Part shown: positions 19,962 through 29,168 of the stretch, one piece after another
How positions within the stretch are numbered: the first letter of the stretch is position 1
Layout: each line of letters begins with the position of its first letter
DNA from: Thiocapsa roseopersicina
GTDB lineage: Bacteria; Pseudomonadota; Gammaproteobacteria; Chromatiales; Chromatiaceae
Assembly: GCF_900106925.1 (NCBI RefSeq)
Contig: NZ_FNNZ01000003.1
Span: 248,001-312,000, forward strand
Direction: 5' to 3'
Length of the DNA stretch: 64,000 nucleotides
The notes under the pieces: model-generated
Told to the model about the DNA's origin: nothing
Database searches by the model: none
What the model saw: the letters and a program-made list of their open reading frames with translations, nothing else
Translations under genes and position numbers: made by a program

Positions 19962-20939
19962 ATGCCCGCACTCGACGTACAGCAGCTGACCAAGACCTAC
20001 AAAGGCGGTTTCCAGGCCCTGAAGGGGATCGACCTGACCGTCGAGGAGGGTGATTTCTTCGCGCTGCTGGGACCGAACGGTGCAGGCAAGTCGACCTTCA
20101 TCGGGATTCTCGCCTCGCTGGTGAACAAGACCGGCGGCATCGTGAGGGTCTTCGGCGAGGACCAGGATCGCACGCCCGAGCTGGTGAAGTCATTCATCGG
20201 TCTCGTGCCGCAGGAGTTCAACTTCAATCTCTTCCTGCCGGTGGTGGAGGTGGTGGTCAATCAGGCCGGCTACTACGGCATCCCGCGACGCGAGGCGAAG
20301 GTGCGCGCCGAGCGCTATCTCAAGCAGCTCGATCTGTGGGATCGCCGCGACACCGAGATGCGCAAACTCTCCGGCGGTCTGAAGCGGCGCTTGATGATTG
20401 CGCGGGCATTGGTGCACGAGCCGCGGCTGCTGATCCTCGACGAGCCGACCGCGGGTGTGGATATCGAGATCCGCCGGTCGATGTGGACCTTCCTGCGCGA
20501 GCTCAATGCCGGCGGGACGACCATCATCCTCACGACCCATTATCTCGAAGAGGCGGAGAGTCTCTGCCGCAACATCGCCATTATCAACCACGGCGAGATT
20601 GCCGAGCGGACCAGCGTGGCGTCGTTGCTCAACCGCCTCAATACCGAGACCTTCGTGCTGAATCTGAAGGGTCGGCTCTCCGAGCTGCCTCAGCTCGGCG
20701 GCTTCGTGCTCCAGAACCTCGATGACTGCACGCTCGAGGTGGAGATGAGCCGCGAGCACACCGTGAACGGTTTATTCGAGGCCCTCTCGCGCAACGGGAT
20801 CGAGGTGATCAGCCTGCGCAACAAGCAAAATCGCCTGGAGCGGCTCTTTTTGGAGATGGTCGACCGCCGTGCCGGCGCCGGGTGGTCGAGCTCGGATCCG
20901 GCAGACGCGCCCGATGCCGCGCGCGAGGTGATTGCGTGA
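19962..20939 (+). CDS. yadG: ABC transporter ATP-binding protein (YadG-like)
   Basis: A 325-residue ABC-2 type ATPase. Walker A GPNGAGKST, Q-loop LVPQEF, signature LSGGLKRR and Walker B LLILDEPTAGVD are present, with a roughly 100-residue C-terminal extension. It matches the E. coli YadG/YadH exporter, whose substrate is not established. The ATG at 19962 begins the typical PALDVQQLTKTYKG. The stop overlaps the start of the partner permease (GTGA), indicating translational coupling. Confidence 0.9.
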   Translation: MPALDVQQLTKTYKGGFQALKGIDLTVEEGDFFALLGPNGAGKSTFIGILASLVNKTGGIVRVFGEDQDRTPELVKSFIGLVPQEFNFNLFLPVVEVVVNQAGYYGIPRREAKVRAERYLKQLDLWDRRDTEMRKLSGGLKRRLMIARALVHEPRLLILDEPTAGVDIEIRRSMWTFLRELNAGGTTIILTTHYLEEAESLCRNIAIINHGEIAERTSVASLLNRLNTETFVLNLKGRLSELPQLGGFVLQNLDDCTLEVEMSREHTVNGLFEALSRNGIEVISLRNKQNRLERLFLEMVDRRAGAGWSSSDPADAPDAAREVIA

Positions 20940-21724
20940 GCAGGCAGGGTGTCGGCTGGTATCGTCACTGGATCAGCTTCCAGACGATCTTCGTCAAGGA
21001 GATCCTGCGCTTCACCCGGATCTGGGTCCAGACGATTCTGCCGTCGGTCATCACGACCACGCTCTATTTCGTCATCTTCGGGCGGCTGATCGGCGATCGG
21101 ATCGGCACCATGGGCGGCTTGGATTATCTCGACTTCATCGTGCCGGGCCTGGTGCTGATGGGCGTCATCACCAACGCCTATTCCAATGTCGTGTCGTCCT
21201 TCTACAGCAGCAAGTTTTCGCGCTACATCGAGGAGCTGCTGGTCTCGCCGGCGCCCAATTGGGTGATCCTGGCGGGCTATGTCGCCGGCGGTGCCGCGCG
21301 AGGTCTGGTGGTCGGGTTGGCCGTCATGCTGGTCGCCATGATCTTCACCGAGATCCGGATTCACAGTGTTGCCGTGACCTTGTTGGTGATCACCATGACC
21401 GCGGTGCTGTTCGCGCTCGGCGGATTCATCAACGCCATTTATGCCAACAGCTTCGACGACATCTCGATCGTGCCGACCTTCGTGTTGACACCCTTGACCT
21501 ATCTGGGCGGCGTCTTCTATTCGATCGAGCTGCTGCCGGGATTTTGGCAGGGTGTGTCGCTCGCCAATCCGGTCCTCTATATGGTCAACGCCTTCCGCTA
21601 CGGGCTTCAGGGCGTGAGCGACATCCCCGTCGGGATTGCCTTCGGGATCATCGCGATCTTTATCCTGGTGCTCGGGGTCTTCAGTCTGCACCTCCTGCGT
21701 CGCGGGGTCGGGATCAAGACCTGA
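20936..21724 (+). CDS. yadH: ABC-2 type transporter permease (YadH-like)
   Basis: A 262-residue permease with about six membrane helices and the ABC-2 family segments PGLVLMGVITNAYSN, SRYIEELLVSPAP and LTYLGGVFYSIELLP. It partners the upstream ATPase. The GTG start at 20936 overlaps the yadG stop by three bases. Length and organisation are as in E. coli YadH (256 residues). Confidence 0.9.
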   Translation: MSRQGVGWYRHWISFQTIFVKEILRFTRIWVQTILPSVITTTLYFVIFGRLIGDRIGTMGGLDYLDFIVPGLVLMGVITNAYSNVVSSFYSSKFSRYIEELLVSPAPNWVILAGYVAGGAARGLVVGLAVMLVAMIFTEIRIHSVAVTLLVITMTAVLFALGGFINAIYANSFDDISIVPTFVLTPLTYLGGVFYSIELLPGFWQGVSLANPVLYMVNAFRYGLQGVSDIPVGIAFGIIAIFILVLGVFSLHLLRRGVGIKT

Positions 21725-22005
21725 TGTACGGCGATCCGCAGCGGCGGATGCAGACTACGCCTGCTGCGCAACGGCCTCGGGAAGCACCCGCGTAGCGTCC
21801 CGAGCTCGCTCCGTCGATCCCCTCAGGTTGTATCCTCATGCAGCAAGTGGGACCATAAGCATCTGAAACTTCCACAAAAGGATCGCCCATCCGATGTATC
21901 CCGGCGTTCTCTCCATCCATCCCTCGCCGATGAGCACGGCGCCGCGTCACGCGCCGGACCCGCTCGCTGTCGGCTTGGGCCCCGGCTTCGAGCGGGGGTG
22001 CTGAC

Positions 22006-24384
22006 GTGGCCCTCCGTCCAGGACGCGCCCCCGTGCGCAGACGCCGCGGGATCGGCGGATTTCTGTTCCGCTGGACCCTGCTGATTCTGGTCGGCGTTGG
22101 CCTCGCCGGCACCCTTTACAGCATCCATCTCGACCGCGTGGTACGCGGCAAATTCGAGGGGCAACGCTGGGCACTTCCGGCCCGGGTTTTCGCGCGTCCC
22201 TTGGAGCTCTATGCGGATCGCCCGCTGCTCGGGGACCAGCTTCAGGCCGAGCTGGACCGTCTGAACTATCGGCGGACCGCCGCCCCGGATGTGCCCGGCA
22301 GCTATAGCCGCGACGGCGAGCGTTTCCTGATTCGGACACGCTCCTTTCGGTTCTGGGATGGCGAAGAGCCCGCGCACGCCTTGAAGGTCGGCCTTGTCGA
22401 GGGGCGTGTCGCCGAGCTCGAGGATGCGTCCGGCGGCACGGCCCCGGCACTGGTACGCCTGGAACCGATGTTGATCGCCAGCATCTACCCGACCCACAAC
22501 GAGGACCGCGTCCTGTTGCGCCGCAAGGAGATCCCCGATCTCCTTGTCCGAACCCTCGTCGCGGTGGAAGACCGCAGCTTCTATCGGCATGTCGGCGTGG
22601 ATCCGCGCGGGATCGCGCGTGCCGCCTTCAGCAACCTGCGCGCCGGGGGCGTGGTCGAGGGTGCGAGCACCCTGACCCAGCAGCTGGTCAAGAACTTTTA
22701 TCTCACCGCCGATCGGACCTTCGAGCGCAAGATCAACGAGGCCCTGATGGCGCTGCTGCTCGAGCAGCGCTACAGCAAAGACGAGATCCTCGAGGCCTAT
22801 GCCAACGAGATCTATCTGGGCCAAGACGGCAGTCGTGCGATCCACGGCTTCGGTCTGGCGAGCAGCTTCTTCTTCAACAAGCCGCTTGAAGAGCTCGGCA
22901 TCCCGGAGACGGCGCTTCTGGTGGGCATGGTCCAAGCGCCGTCGAGCCTGGATCCGCGACGTCGTTCCGAGGCCGCGCTCAAGCGGCGCGACCTGGTGCT
23001 GGATCTGATGGCGCGCGACGGCGTCATCAGTCTCGCCGAGGCCGAGGCGGCCAAGGGCGAGCCGCTCGGGATCGCCGACGGTGGGGGCCGGCCGGTCGGT
23101 GAGTATCCCGACTTCGTCTCCCTGGTTCGGCGCCAACTGCAGCGCGACTATCGCGAGGAGGATCTCCGATCCGAGGGCTTGAACATCTTCACGACGCTTG
23201 ACCCGCTGGTGCAGTCCGAGGTCGAGAAGTCGCTTCCGGCGCGCCTATCCGACCTTGAAAAGTCGCGGCGGATGAAGGCCGGCTCACTCGAGGCCGCGGC
23301 GGTGGTCACCTCGGTCGCCCAAGGCGAGGTGCTTGCGCTTGCCGGCGGTCGCGAGCCCGGCTATGCGGGATTCAACCGAGCGCTCGACTCGGTGCGCTCC
23401 ATCGGCTCGCTGGTCAAGCCGGCCGTCTATCTAGCCGCTTTGTCCAAGCCCGAGCGCTGGTCCTTGACCACCAGCCTGCAGGACACGCCGGTCAGTATGC
23501 GGGTCGGCGACAAGATTTGGGCACCCAAGAACTACGACCGCCGCGTCAACGGGGCCGTGCCGCTGCATCGTGCACTCAGCAGCTCGCTCAATCTGGCGAC
23601 GGTCCATCTGGGCCTCAGCGTCGGCATCACCGAGGTGACCGAGACGCTCTATCGGCTCGGCGCTCAGCGGCGGATCAGCAAGGTGCCCGCGATGCTGCTC
23701 GGTGCGGTCTCCTTGTCGCCCTTGGAGGTTGCGCAGGTTTACCAGACGATCGCCGCCGGCGGCTATCGGGCCCCGCTGCGGGCGATTCGCGAGGTCATGG
23801 ACCCCAACGGCCGGCCGCTCAACCGTTATCCATTGGCCGTCGAGGCGGTCGTGGATCCGCGTGCCGCGTATCTGACGACCTGGGCGATGCAGCGCGTGGT
23901 GACGCACGGCACCGCCCGCTGGCTCGGCGACAAATTGCCGAAGGGGATGACGATGGCCGGCAAGACCGGCACCACGGACGAGATGCGCGACAGTTGGTAT
24001 GCCGGATTCAGCGGCGACAAGGTTGCCGTAGTCTGGGTCGGTCGCGATGATTATCAGCCCATGGGGCTGGCCGGAGGAACCGGCGCACTGCGCGTCTGGG
24101 GCGATTTCATGCTGGCCATCCCCAACGAGCCGCTGTCGGATATCCCGCCGGACGGTGTGGTCGTGGCCGGCAAGGACGAGGCGCCCTACATCGCCGGCAC
24201 GGCACCGGCCGCACGCAGCGGCGGAGGGGGCGGAAAGAAGCCCGCGCCGGCGAGCGGCAACACGCAGGATCTGGCTCAGTCCGGCGAGCAGTCCGCTGCC
24301 GAGTCGGAATCTGCGCCCGAACCCAAGGCGGCGCCCAAGGCGTCGTCCAGCAAGAATCTTTTTATGAGTGATTTTTACAACTGA
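22006..24384 (+). CDS. mrcB: Penicillin-binding protein 1B (bifunctional PBP)
   Basis: A 792-residue class A PBP that polymerises and crosslinks peptidoglycan. A basic cytoplasmic tail and one membrane helix (about residues 20-42) precede a UB2H-like domain. The GT51 glycosyltransferase has EDRSFYRHVGVD and GASTLTQQLVKN. The transpeptidase has S-I-G-S-L-V-K-P (SxxK), S-L-N (SxN) and KTGTT. A low-complexity, Pro/Ala/Ser-rich tail ends the protein. The GTG at 22006 follows a GGGGGTG site. It overlaps the next gene by one base (TGATG), which couples it to the activator-like lipoprotein. Confidence 0.93.
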   Translation: MALRPGRAPVRRRRGIGGFLFRWTLLILVGVGLAGTLYSIHLDRVVRGKFEGQRWALPARVFARPLELYADRPLLGDQLQAELDRLNYRRTAAPDVPGSYSRDGERFLIRTRSFRFWDGEEPAHALKVGLVEGRVAELEDASGGTAPALVRLEPMLIASIYPTHNEDRVLLRRKEIPDLLVRTLVAVEDRSFYRHVGVDPRGIARAAFSNLRAGGVVEGASTLTQQLVKNFYLTADRTFERKINEALMALLLEQRYSKDEILEAYANEIYLGQDGSRAIHGFGLASSFFFNKPLEELGIPETALLVGMVQAPSSLDPRRRSEAALKRRDLVLDLMARDGVISLAEAEAAKGEPLGIADGGGRPVGEYPDFVSLVRRQLQRDYREEDLRSEGLNIFTTLDPLVQSEVEKSLPARLSDLEKSRRMKAGSLEAAAVVTSVAQGEVLALAGGREPGYAGFNRALDSVRSIGSLVKPAVYLAALSKPERWSLTTSLQDTPVSMRVGDKIWAPKNYDRRVNGAVPLHRALSSSLNLATVHLGLSVGITEVTETLYRLGAQRRISKVPAMLLGAVSLSPLEVAQVYQTIAAGGYRAPLRAIREVMDPNGRPLNRYPLAVEAVVDPRAAYLTTWAMQRVVTHGTARWLGDKLPKGMTMAGKTGTTDEMRDSWYAGFSGDKVAVVWVGRDDYQPMGLAGGTGALRVWGDFMLAIPNEPLSDIPPDGVVVAGKDEAPYIAGTAPAARSGGGGGKKPAPASGNTQDLAQSGEQSAAESESAPEPKAAPKASSSKNLFMSDFYN

Positions 24385-25334
24385 TGACTAGAGTACCAGC
24401 GATCTTGATGGCCGGGTTGGTGTTGACGGCCTGTGCGACAGGGCAGCGCGAGGAAGGCCCGGCGCCGGTGCTGCAGGTCACGCCCCGCGAGCCCGTCGCC
24501 GCGAAGGCCGAGCCGGCCGCAAAGCCCGAGCCGGAGCAACCCGCAGCGCCGAAGAAGCAGCAGACCAGGGTTTTTGCCTATCGGGACCCGGCCTCCGAGC
24601 CTGATCCCGCGACGCCGCCGGATCCGGCCGTCGCCGCGGATGCGGCCCAAGGATCTGGCCAGCCATCGGCTCCGGCAGCGGCAGCCCCTGCACCGAGCGT
24701 TGCGCAGACTCCGGTTAAGCCCGCGCCTGCCGCCAAGCCGGCAGTGACTCCGACTCAGGCGCCCAAGCAAGCGAGGACCACCCCGCCGGCCCCCGCTCCT
24801 GCTGCCGCGAAGCCTCCGACGCCCGCCGCTCCCGCGCAGAAGGTCGCGCAGACCCCGCCCAAACCCGAGGCCAAGGCGCCGCCGACTCCGCCTGCACCCG
24901 CCCGGGCCGAGGCGCCTCCACCGCCTCCTGCTCCCGCGCCGGCCGCGCCGCCGCCCGCTCCACCGGTGCAAGTCGCTGCGGTCCCGCCGGCACCACCGCT
25001 GGCCGCGCCGGGTCTGCCGCCGGCAGCGGATGCCTTGGCTCGCCAAGCCGAGCAGCAGCGCCAGTCGGGCGACTATGCGGGTGCGGCTGCCTCCCTCGAG
25101 CGTTCCTTGCGGATCGCCCCGCGCGAGGCGTACCTCTGGAATCGCCTCGCCAGGGTCCGCTTGGAGCAGGGGCAGGCCGGTCAGGCCGGCAATCTCGCCT
25201 CCCGCTCCAACGATCTCGCGGGCGATACGCCGAACGTCAAGCAGGACAACTGGCGGGTCATTGCGGAGTCCAAGCGTCGTTCCGGTGATATCGCCGGAGC
25301 GACCGAGGCGGAGAAGCGGGCGAGCGGGAACTGA
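24384..25334 (+). CDS. TPR lipoprotein, probable PBP1b activator (LpoP-like)
   Basis: A 316-residue outer-membrane-type lipoprotein with lipobox LTAC17. It has a very long Pro/Ala-rich linker (about residues 26-212) and a C-terminal tetratricopeptide-like domain (about 213-316: ARQAEQQRQSGDYAGAAASL and further helices). In Pseudomonas aeruginosa the TPR lipoprotein LpoP, encoded next to ponB, activates PBP1b. The same gene order with a one-base overlap, the same lipoprotein-linker-TPR layout and a linker long enough to cross the periplasm support the same role here. This is inference; a generic TPR lipoprotein is the alternative. Confidence 0.75.
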   Translation: MTRVPAILMAGLVLTACATGQREEGPAPVLQVTPREPVAAKAEPAAKPEPEQPAAPKKQQTRVFAYRDPASEPDPATPPDPAVAADAAQGSGQPSAPAAAAPAPSVAQTPVKPAPAAKPAVTPTQAPKQARTTPPAPAPAAAKPPTPAAPAQKVAQTPPKPEAKAPPTPPAPARAEAPPPPPAPAPAAPPPAPPVQVAAVPPAPPLAAPGLPPAADALARQAEQQRQSGDYAGAAASLERSLRIAPREAYLWNRLARVRLEQGQAGQAGNLASRSNDLAGDTPNVKQDNWRVIAESKRRSGDIAGATEAEKRASGN

Positions 25335-25375
25335 GCGAGCCGACGGCGGCTCGATCAGGGCACCCACGCCCCGTT

Positions 25376-27352
25376 ATGGCCGATCTCGGCGACATCTTCG
25401 GCCCCGATGGCCGGCTCTCCGAGCGTCTACCCGGTTTCGCCCATCGCGCGCAACAACAGGCGATGGCCGAGCGGATCGCAGCGCTCATGGAGGAGGGCGG
25501 CACGCTCATCTGCGAGGCGGGCACCGGCACAGGCAAGACCTTCGCCTATCTGGTGCCGGCCATCCTATCCGGGCGCAAGGTCCTGATCTCCACCGGGACG
25601 CGCAACCTCCAGGACCAGCTGTTTCATCGCGATCTGCCGCTGGTTCGGACCGCGCTCGGCGTGCCGGTGCGGGCCGCCTTGCTGAAGGGACGCGCCAATT
25701 ATCTCTGCCGCCATCGTCTGAAGCTCGCAATCGACGACATCACGCACCTGGACCCCGAGTCGCGCGGCGGCCTCAAGCAGGTCCAGGAGTGGGCGAAGTC
25801 GACGACGCGCGGCGACATCGCCGAGCTGGGGATCCCGGAGGACGCACAGATCTGGCCGAGCGTGACCTCGACCGGGGACAACTGTCTCGGACAGGATTGT
25901 CCGGACTGGCAGGGCTGCCATCTGGTCGCCGCGCGCCGCGAGGCCCAGGCCGCGGATCTGGTGGTCGTGAATCACCATCTCTTCTGTGCCGACCTGGCGC
26001 TCAAGGACGAGGGGTTCGGCGAGATCCTGCCGGGCGCGGACTGCTTCGTGCTCGACGAAGCACATCAGCTGCCGGAGACGGCGACCAGCTTCTTCGGCGT
26101 GCGTGTCAGCGCTCGGCAGCTGCTTGATCTGGTCCGGGACAGCGAGCTCGAGTATCGGCGCGAGGCCGGCGACCTGCCCGAGCTGCCCAAGCGTCTGGGC
26201 GCACTGCGTCGAGCCGTTCAGGACATGCGCCTTGGTCTCGGCGAGATCGACCGCCGCGGGCCTTGGAGCGAGCTTGCGGGCGTGCCGGAGATCTTGAAGG
26301 CACTGGAGACCCTGGTGCGGCGTCTGGCATCCGTGACCGAAGGTCTGAAGGCCGTCGAGGGTCGCGGCAAGGGCCTGGATGCCTGTCTGGGTCGGGCCGA
26401 GGATCTCGGCGACGCCCTGCAGCGCTTGATCTCGGCCGAGCCGGCCGAGGCGGTGCGCTGGTTCGAGACCCAGGGACGCGGGTTTCGGCTGCACGAGACA
26501 CCGCTCGAGGTGGCGGAGCCCTTTCGGGCCCAGATGGCTCGACCCCAAACCGCCTGGGTCTTTACTTCCGCAACGCTGGCAGTCGGCGAGCGCTTCGATC
26601 ACTTTGCCCGTCAGCTCGGGATCGAAGAGGCCCAAACCGAACGTTGGGACAGTCCCTTCGACTACGCGAGTCAGGCGCTCTGGTTCGTCCCGCGCGGCCT
26701 GCCGCAGCCGTCCGAGCCCGCGTACAACAGCCATCTGCTCGAGCTGGCCTGCGAGGTGCTCGGCTACAGCCGCGGACGCGCGTTCCTCCTCTTCACGAGC
26801 TATCGCGCCTTGCGCGAGACAGCCGAAGGTCTGGAAGGCCGCATCCCCTACCCGATCCTGGTTCAAGGAACTGCGCCGCGCGCCGATCTGGTCGAGCGCT
26901 TTCGCGCGCTCGGCAACGCTGTCCTCTTGGGGACATCGAGCTTTTGGGAGGGAGTCGACGTCCGGGGCGAGGCGCTGTCCTGCGTGCTCATCGACCGCTT
27001 GCCCTTCGCCTCGCCCGGCGATCCGGTCCTCGCGGCGCGGATCGACGCCGTGCGGCGCCGCGGCGGCAACCCCTTCAACGATCATCAGCTCCCGCAGGCC
27101 GTGATCGCCCTCAAACAGGGTGCCGGACGCCTGATCCGCGACGGCGAGGATCGCGGCGTGCTGGTGGTCTGCGACCCGCGTCTGCTCGGTCGATCCTACG
27201 GGCATCGCTTCCTGGAGAGCCTGCCGGCGATGGCGCGCACGCGCTCGATCGACGACGTGCGGGCCTTTTTCGAGACGGCACCGCGGGCCGCTGATGACCC
27301 ACCTCAGACGGTTGAGGCGGCGCAAGCCGCGCCGGTCGAGGCCCCGACCTGA
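25376..27352 (+). CDS. yoaA: DinG-family ATP-dependent helicase (YoaA-like)
   Basis: A 658-residue XPD/DinG-type 5'-3' DNA helicase. Walker A is EAGTGTGKT (near residue 45) and motif II is LDEAHQL. Four cysteines fit an Fe-S cluster: NYLCRHR, then NCLGQDCPDWQGC. Later motifs are GTSSFWEGVDV and QGAGRLIR. The length and short N-terminus resemble YoaA rather than DinG. E. coli YoaA works with the chi subunit of the replicase in repair of replication damage. It is separated from the lpoP-like gene by 41 bases. Confidence 0.88.
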   Translation: MADLGDIFGPDGRLSERLPGFAHRAQQQAMAERIAALMEEGGTLICEAGTGTGKTFAYLVPAILSGRKVLISTGTRNLQDQLFHRDLPLVRTALGVPVRAALLKGRANYLCRHRLKLAIDDITHLDPESRGGLKQVQEWAKSTTRGDIAELGIPEDAQIWPSVTSTGDNCLGQDCPDWQGCHLVAARREAQAADLVVVNHHLFCADLALKDEGFGEILPGADCFVLDEAHQLPETATSFFGVRVSARQLLDLVRDSELEYRREAGDLPELPKRLGALRRAVQDMRLGLGEIDRRGPWSELAGVPEILKALETLVRRLASVTEGLKAVEGRGKGLDACLGRAEDLGDALQRLISAEPAEAVRWFETQGRGFRLHETPLEVAEPFRAQMARPQTAWVFTSATLAVGERFDHFARQLGIEEAQTERWDSPFDYASQALWFVPRGLPQPSEPAYNSHLLELACEVLGYSRGRAFLLFTSYRALRETAEGLEGRIPYPILVQGTAPRADLVERFRALGNAVLLGTSSFWEGVDVRGEALSCVLIDRLPFASPGDPVLAARIDAVRRRGGNPFNDHQLPQAVIALKQGAGRLIRDGEDRGVLVVCDPRLLGRSYGHRFLESLPAMARTRSIDDVRAFFETAPRAADDPPQTVEAAQAAPVEAPT

Positions 27353-27557
27353 CCCCGAGCGCTTGATCGAGGCCGACGATGCCGGCATTTCTCCCGAGAC
27401 GGATCACTGCGCGGGGTATTGTTGACGGAAACTAGCGGCAGGCGGCAGGCGGCATGCCCCGCCTCGGGAATGCTTGCCCCTCGCGCCGGTCGAATGCCCC
27501 GGATTCGCGGCGCTCGAACCCAGGTCGCCGCGGCCATGACGACGGAAACGATCTGAG

Positions 27558-28277
27558 ATGACATCGAAACGAACCGATCTCGAATCACCCGCCAATGCGA
27601 CCGATGTGAGTGCCTTCCTGCGCCAGGTTGCCGCGACGCCGCGCGTCGGCCCGCCCGGCGCGCGCGGGCGGCTCATCTTCGCGATGGATGCGACGGCGAG
27701 CCGCGAGCCGACCTGGGATCGGGCGGCGCAGATCCAGTCCGGCATGTTTATCGAGACGCGTGACCTGGGCGGGCTCGAGGTGCAGCTTTGCTACTATCGC
27801 GGCTTCCGGGATTTCTCGGCCTCGCCTTGGCTTCAGGACTCGGATGCGCTGCTCAAACGCATGAACGGAGTCTTCTGCGAGGCCGGTCTGACCCAGATCG
27901 GTCGTGTCCTGCAACATGCCTTGGACGAGGCCGAGAAAGGGCGTGTCGATGCGCTGGTGTTTGTCGGCGACTGCATGGAAGAGAGTCGCGATCGTCTCGC
28001 CGATCTGGCCGGGCGGCTCGGGCTCTCGGGCGTACCGGCGTTCGTCTTCCAGGAAGGTCGCGATCCGGCGACCGAGCGGAGCTTCCGCGAGATTGCTCGC
28101 CTAAGCGGCGGCGCTTGGTGCCCGTTCGACTCGAGCAGCCCCCGGATGCTCCACGATCTGCTTGCCGCGGTGGCCGTCTATGCCGCCGGTGGTCGGGCCG
28201 CTCTGACGCATTACGGGGAGACCCATGGCGGGGCCGTCCTTCAATTGACCCATCAGATGACGAGAAAAGGGACCTGA
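27558..28277 (+). CDS. VWA-like domain protein
   Basis: A 239-residue soluble protein with a von Willebrand A-like fold. IFAMDATASRE near residue 45 gives a D-x-T-x-S type metal site, DALVFVGDCMEE a second acidic strand end, and IARLSGGAWCPFDSSS the last strand. Proteins like this usually sit beside a J-domain membrane protein, as here: the next gene starts 7 bases downstream. The joint function is not known. Confidence 0.7.
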   Translation: MTSKRTDLESPANATDVSAFLRQVAATPRVGPPGARGRLIFAMDATASREPTWDRAAQIQSGMFIETRDLGGLEVQLCYYRGFRDFSASPWLQDSDALLKRMNGVFCEAGLTQIGRVLQHALDEAEKGRVDALVFVGDCMEESRDRLADLAGRLGLSGVPAFVFQEGRDPATERSFREIARLSGGAWCPFDSSSPRMLHDLLAAVAVYAAGGRAALTHYGETHGGAVLQLTHQMTRKGT

Positions 28278-28284
28278 GGTTTGC

Positions 28285-29046
28285 ATGGCGCGTTTGCTGA
28301 TCCTGCTTGGACTCCTGGGCATAGTTCTGTGGTTTCTCTACTGGTTTCGTGCGACCCCGGCGCACCGGGTCAGCCAGGTGCTGCGCAAGGCCGCATTCTG
28401 GGGCGTCATCGGGGTCTTGGTCCTGGCTGCGGCGACCGGACGGCTGAGTCCCATCTTTGCCGCCATCGGCGCGGCAATCCCGCTGGTGCTGCGCGCGGCC
28501 GCCGTCGTGCGGCTCTTCCCCGCCATCCAGCAGGTGCTGCGCAGTCTCGGCCTGGGTGGCTTGGCCGGACCCGGCGGAGCCGGTGCAGGAAGCGGCGCCC
28601 GGGCATCGAGTATTCGCACGAAGTTCCTCGAGATGCGCCTCGATCATGCGACCGGGACGATGGACGGCGAAGTCCTCGACGGTCCCTTCAAGGATCGCCG
28701 GCTCTCGGATCTCACGCTCGACGAGCTGATCCGCATCCTCGAGCTCTATCGCGACGCCGATTCCCAATCGGCCGCGGTGCTGGAGGCTTATCTCGACCGC
28801 GAGCGCGAGGCCGACTGGCGCGCAAGCGACGAGGGAAGCGGCCGTGCCGGTCGCGCGCCGCCGCACGGCGAGCGTCTGACCAAAACCGAAGCCTGGGCGA
28901 TCCTCGGACTGGAGCCGGACGCCGATGCCGATGCAATCCGCGCGGCCCATCGGCGGCTCATGCAGCGCCTGCATCCCGATCGCGGCGGGTCGGACTATCT
29001 GGCCTCGAAGATCAACGAGGCCAAGCGCTTGTTGCTGGGGGACTGA
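28285..29046 (+). CDS. Membrane J-domain (DnaJ-like) protein
   Basis: A 253-residue protein with an N-terminal membrane helix (about 2-21), a second hydrophobic stretch (about 36-75), a Gly-rich linker and a C-terminal J-domain (about 195-253). The J-domain contains the HPD tripeptide (LHPDRGGSDYL), so it should recruit a DnaK-type chaperone. The layout resembles the Tim14/DjlA-like family. It is probably co-transcribed with the VWA gene. Its TGA stop is the variant first codon (TGAACCGCG) of a single repeat unit. Confidence 0.82.
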   Translation: MARLLILLGLLGIVLWFLYWFRATPAHRVSQVLRKAAFWGVIGVLVLAAATGRLSPIFAAIGAAIPLVLRAAAVVRLFPAIQQVLRSLGLGGLAGPGGAGAGSGARASSIRTKFLEMRLDHATGTMDGEVLDGPFKDRRLSDLTLDELIRILELYRDADSQSAAVLEAYLDREREADWRASDEGSGRAGRAPPHGERLTKTEAWAILGLEPDADADAIRAAHRRLMQRLHPDRGGSDYLASKINEAKRLLLGD

Positions 29047-29128
29047 ACCGCGCGTAGTGTGATTTGCGTTGTTTCGGTTTGGATCGACTTGGGGCTGAAT
29101 CCACGAACCTCGGAGCTGGCGCGGTTTA
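29044..29128. repeat. TAAACCGCG-family repeat, single unit after J-domain gene
   Basis: An 85-bp unit with left end TGAACCGCG and right end CGCGGTTTA. The interior is unlike types A and B. The TGA at its left end is the stop codon of the J-domain gene. The convergent acyltransferase gene ends 41 bases to the right. Confidence 0.75.
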
Positions 29129-29168
29129 GGATACGAAAGAATCATGCCGCAACGGATGACGGAGGACT

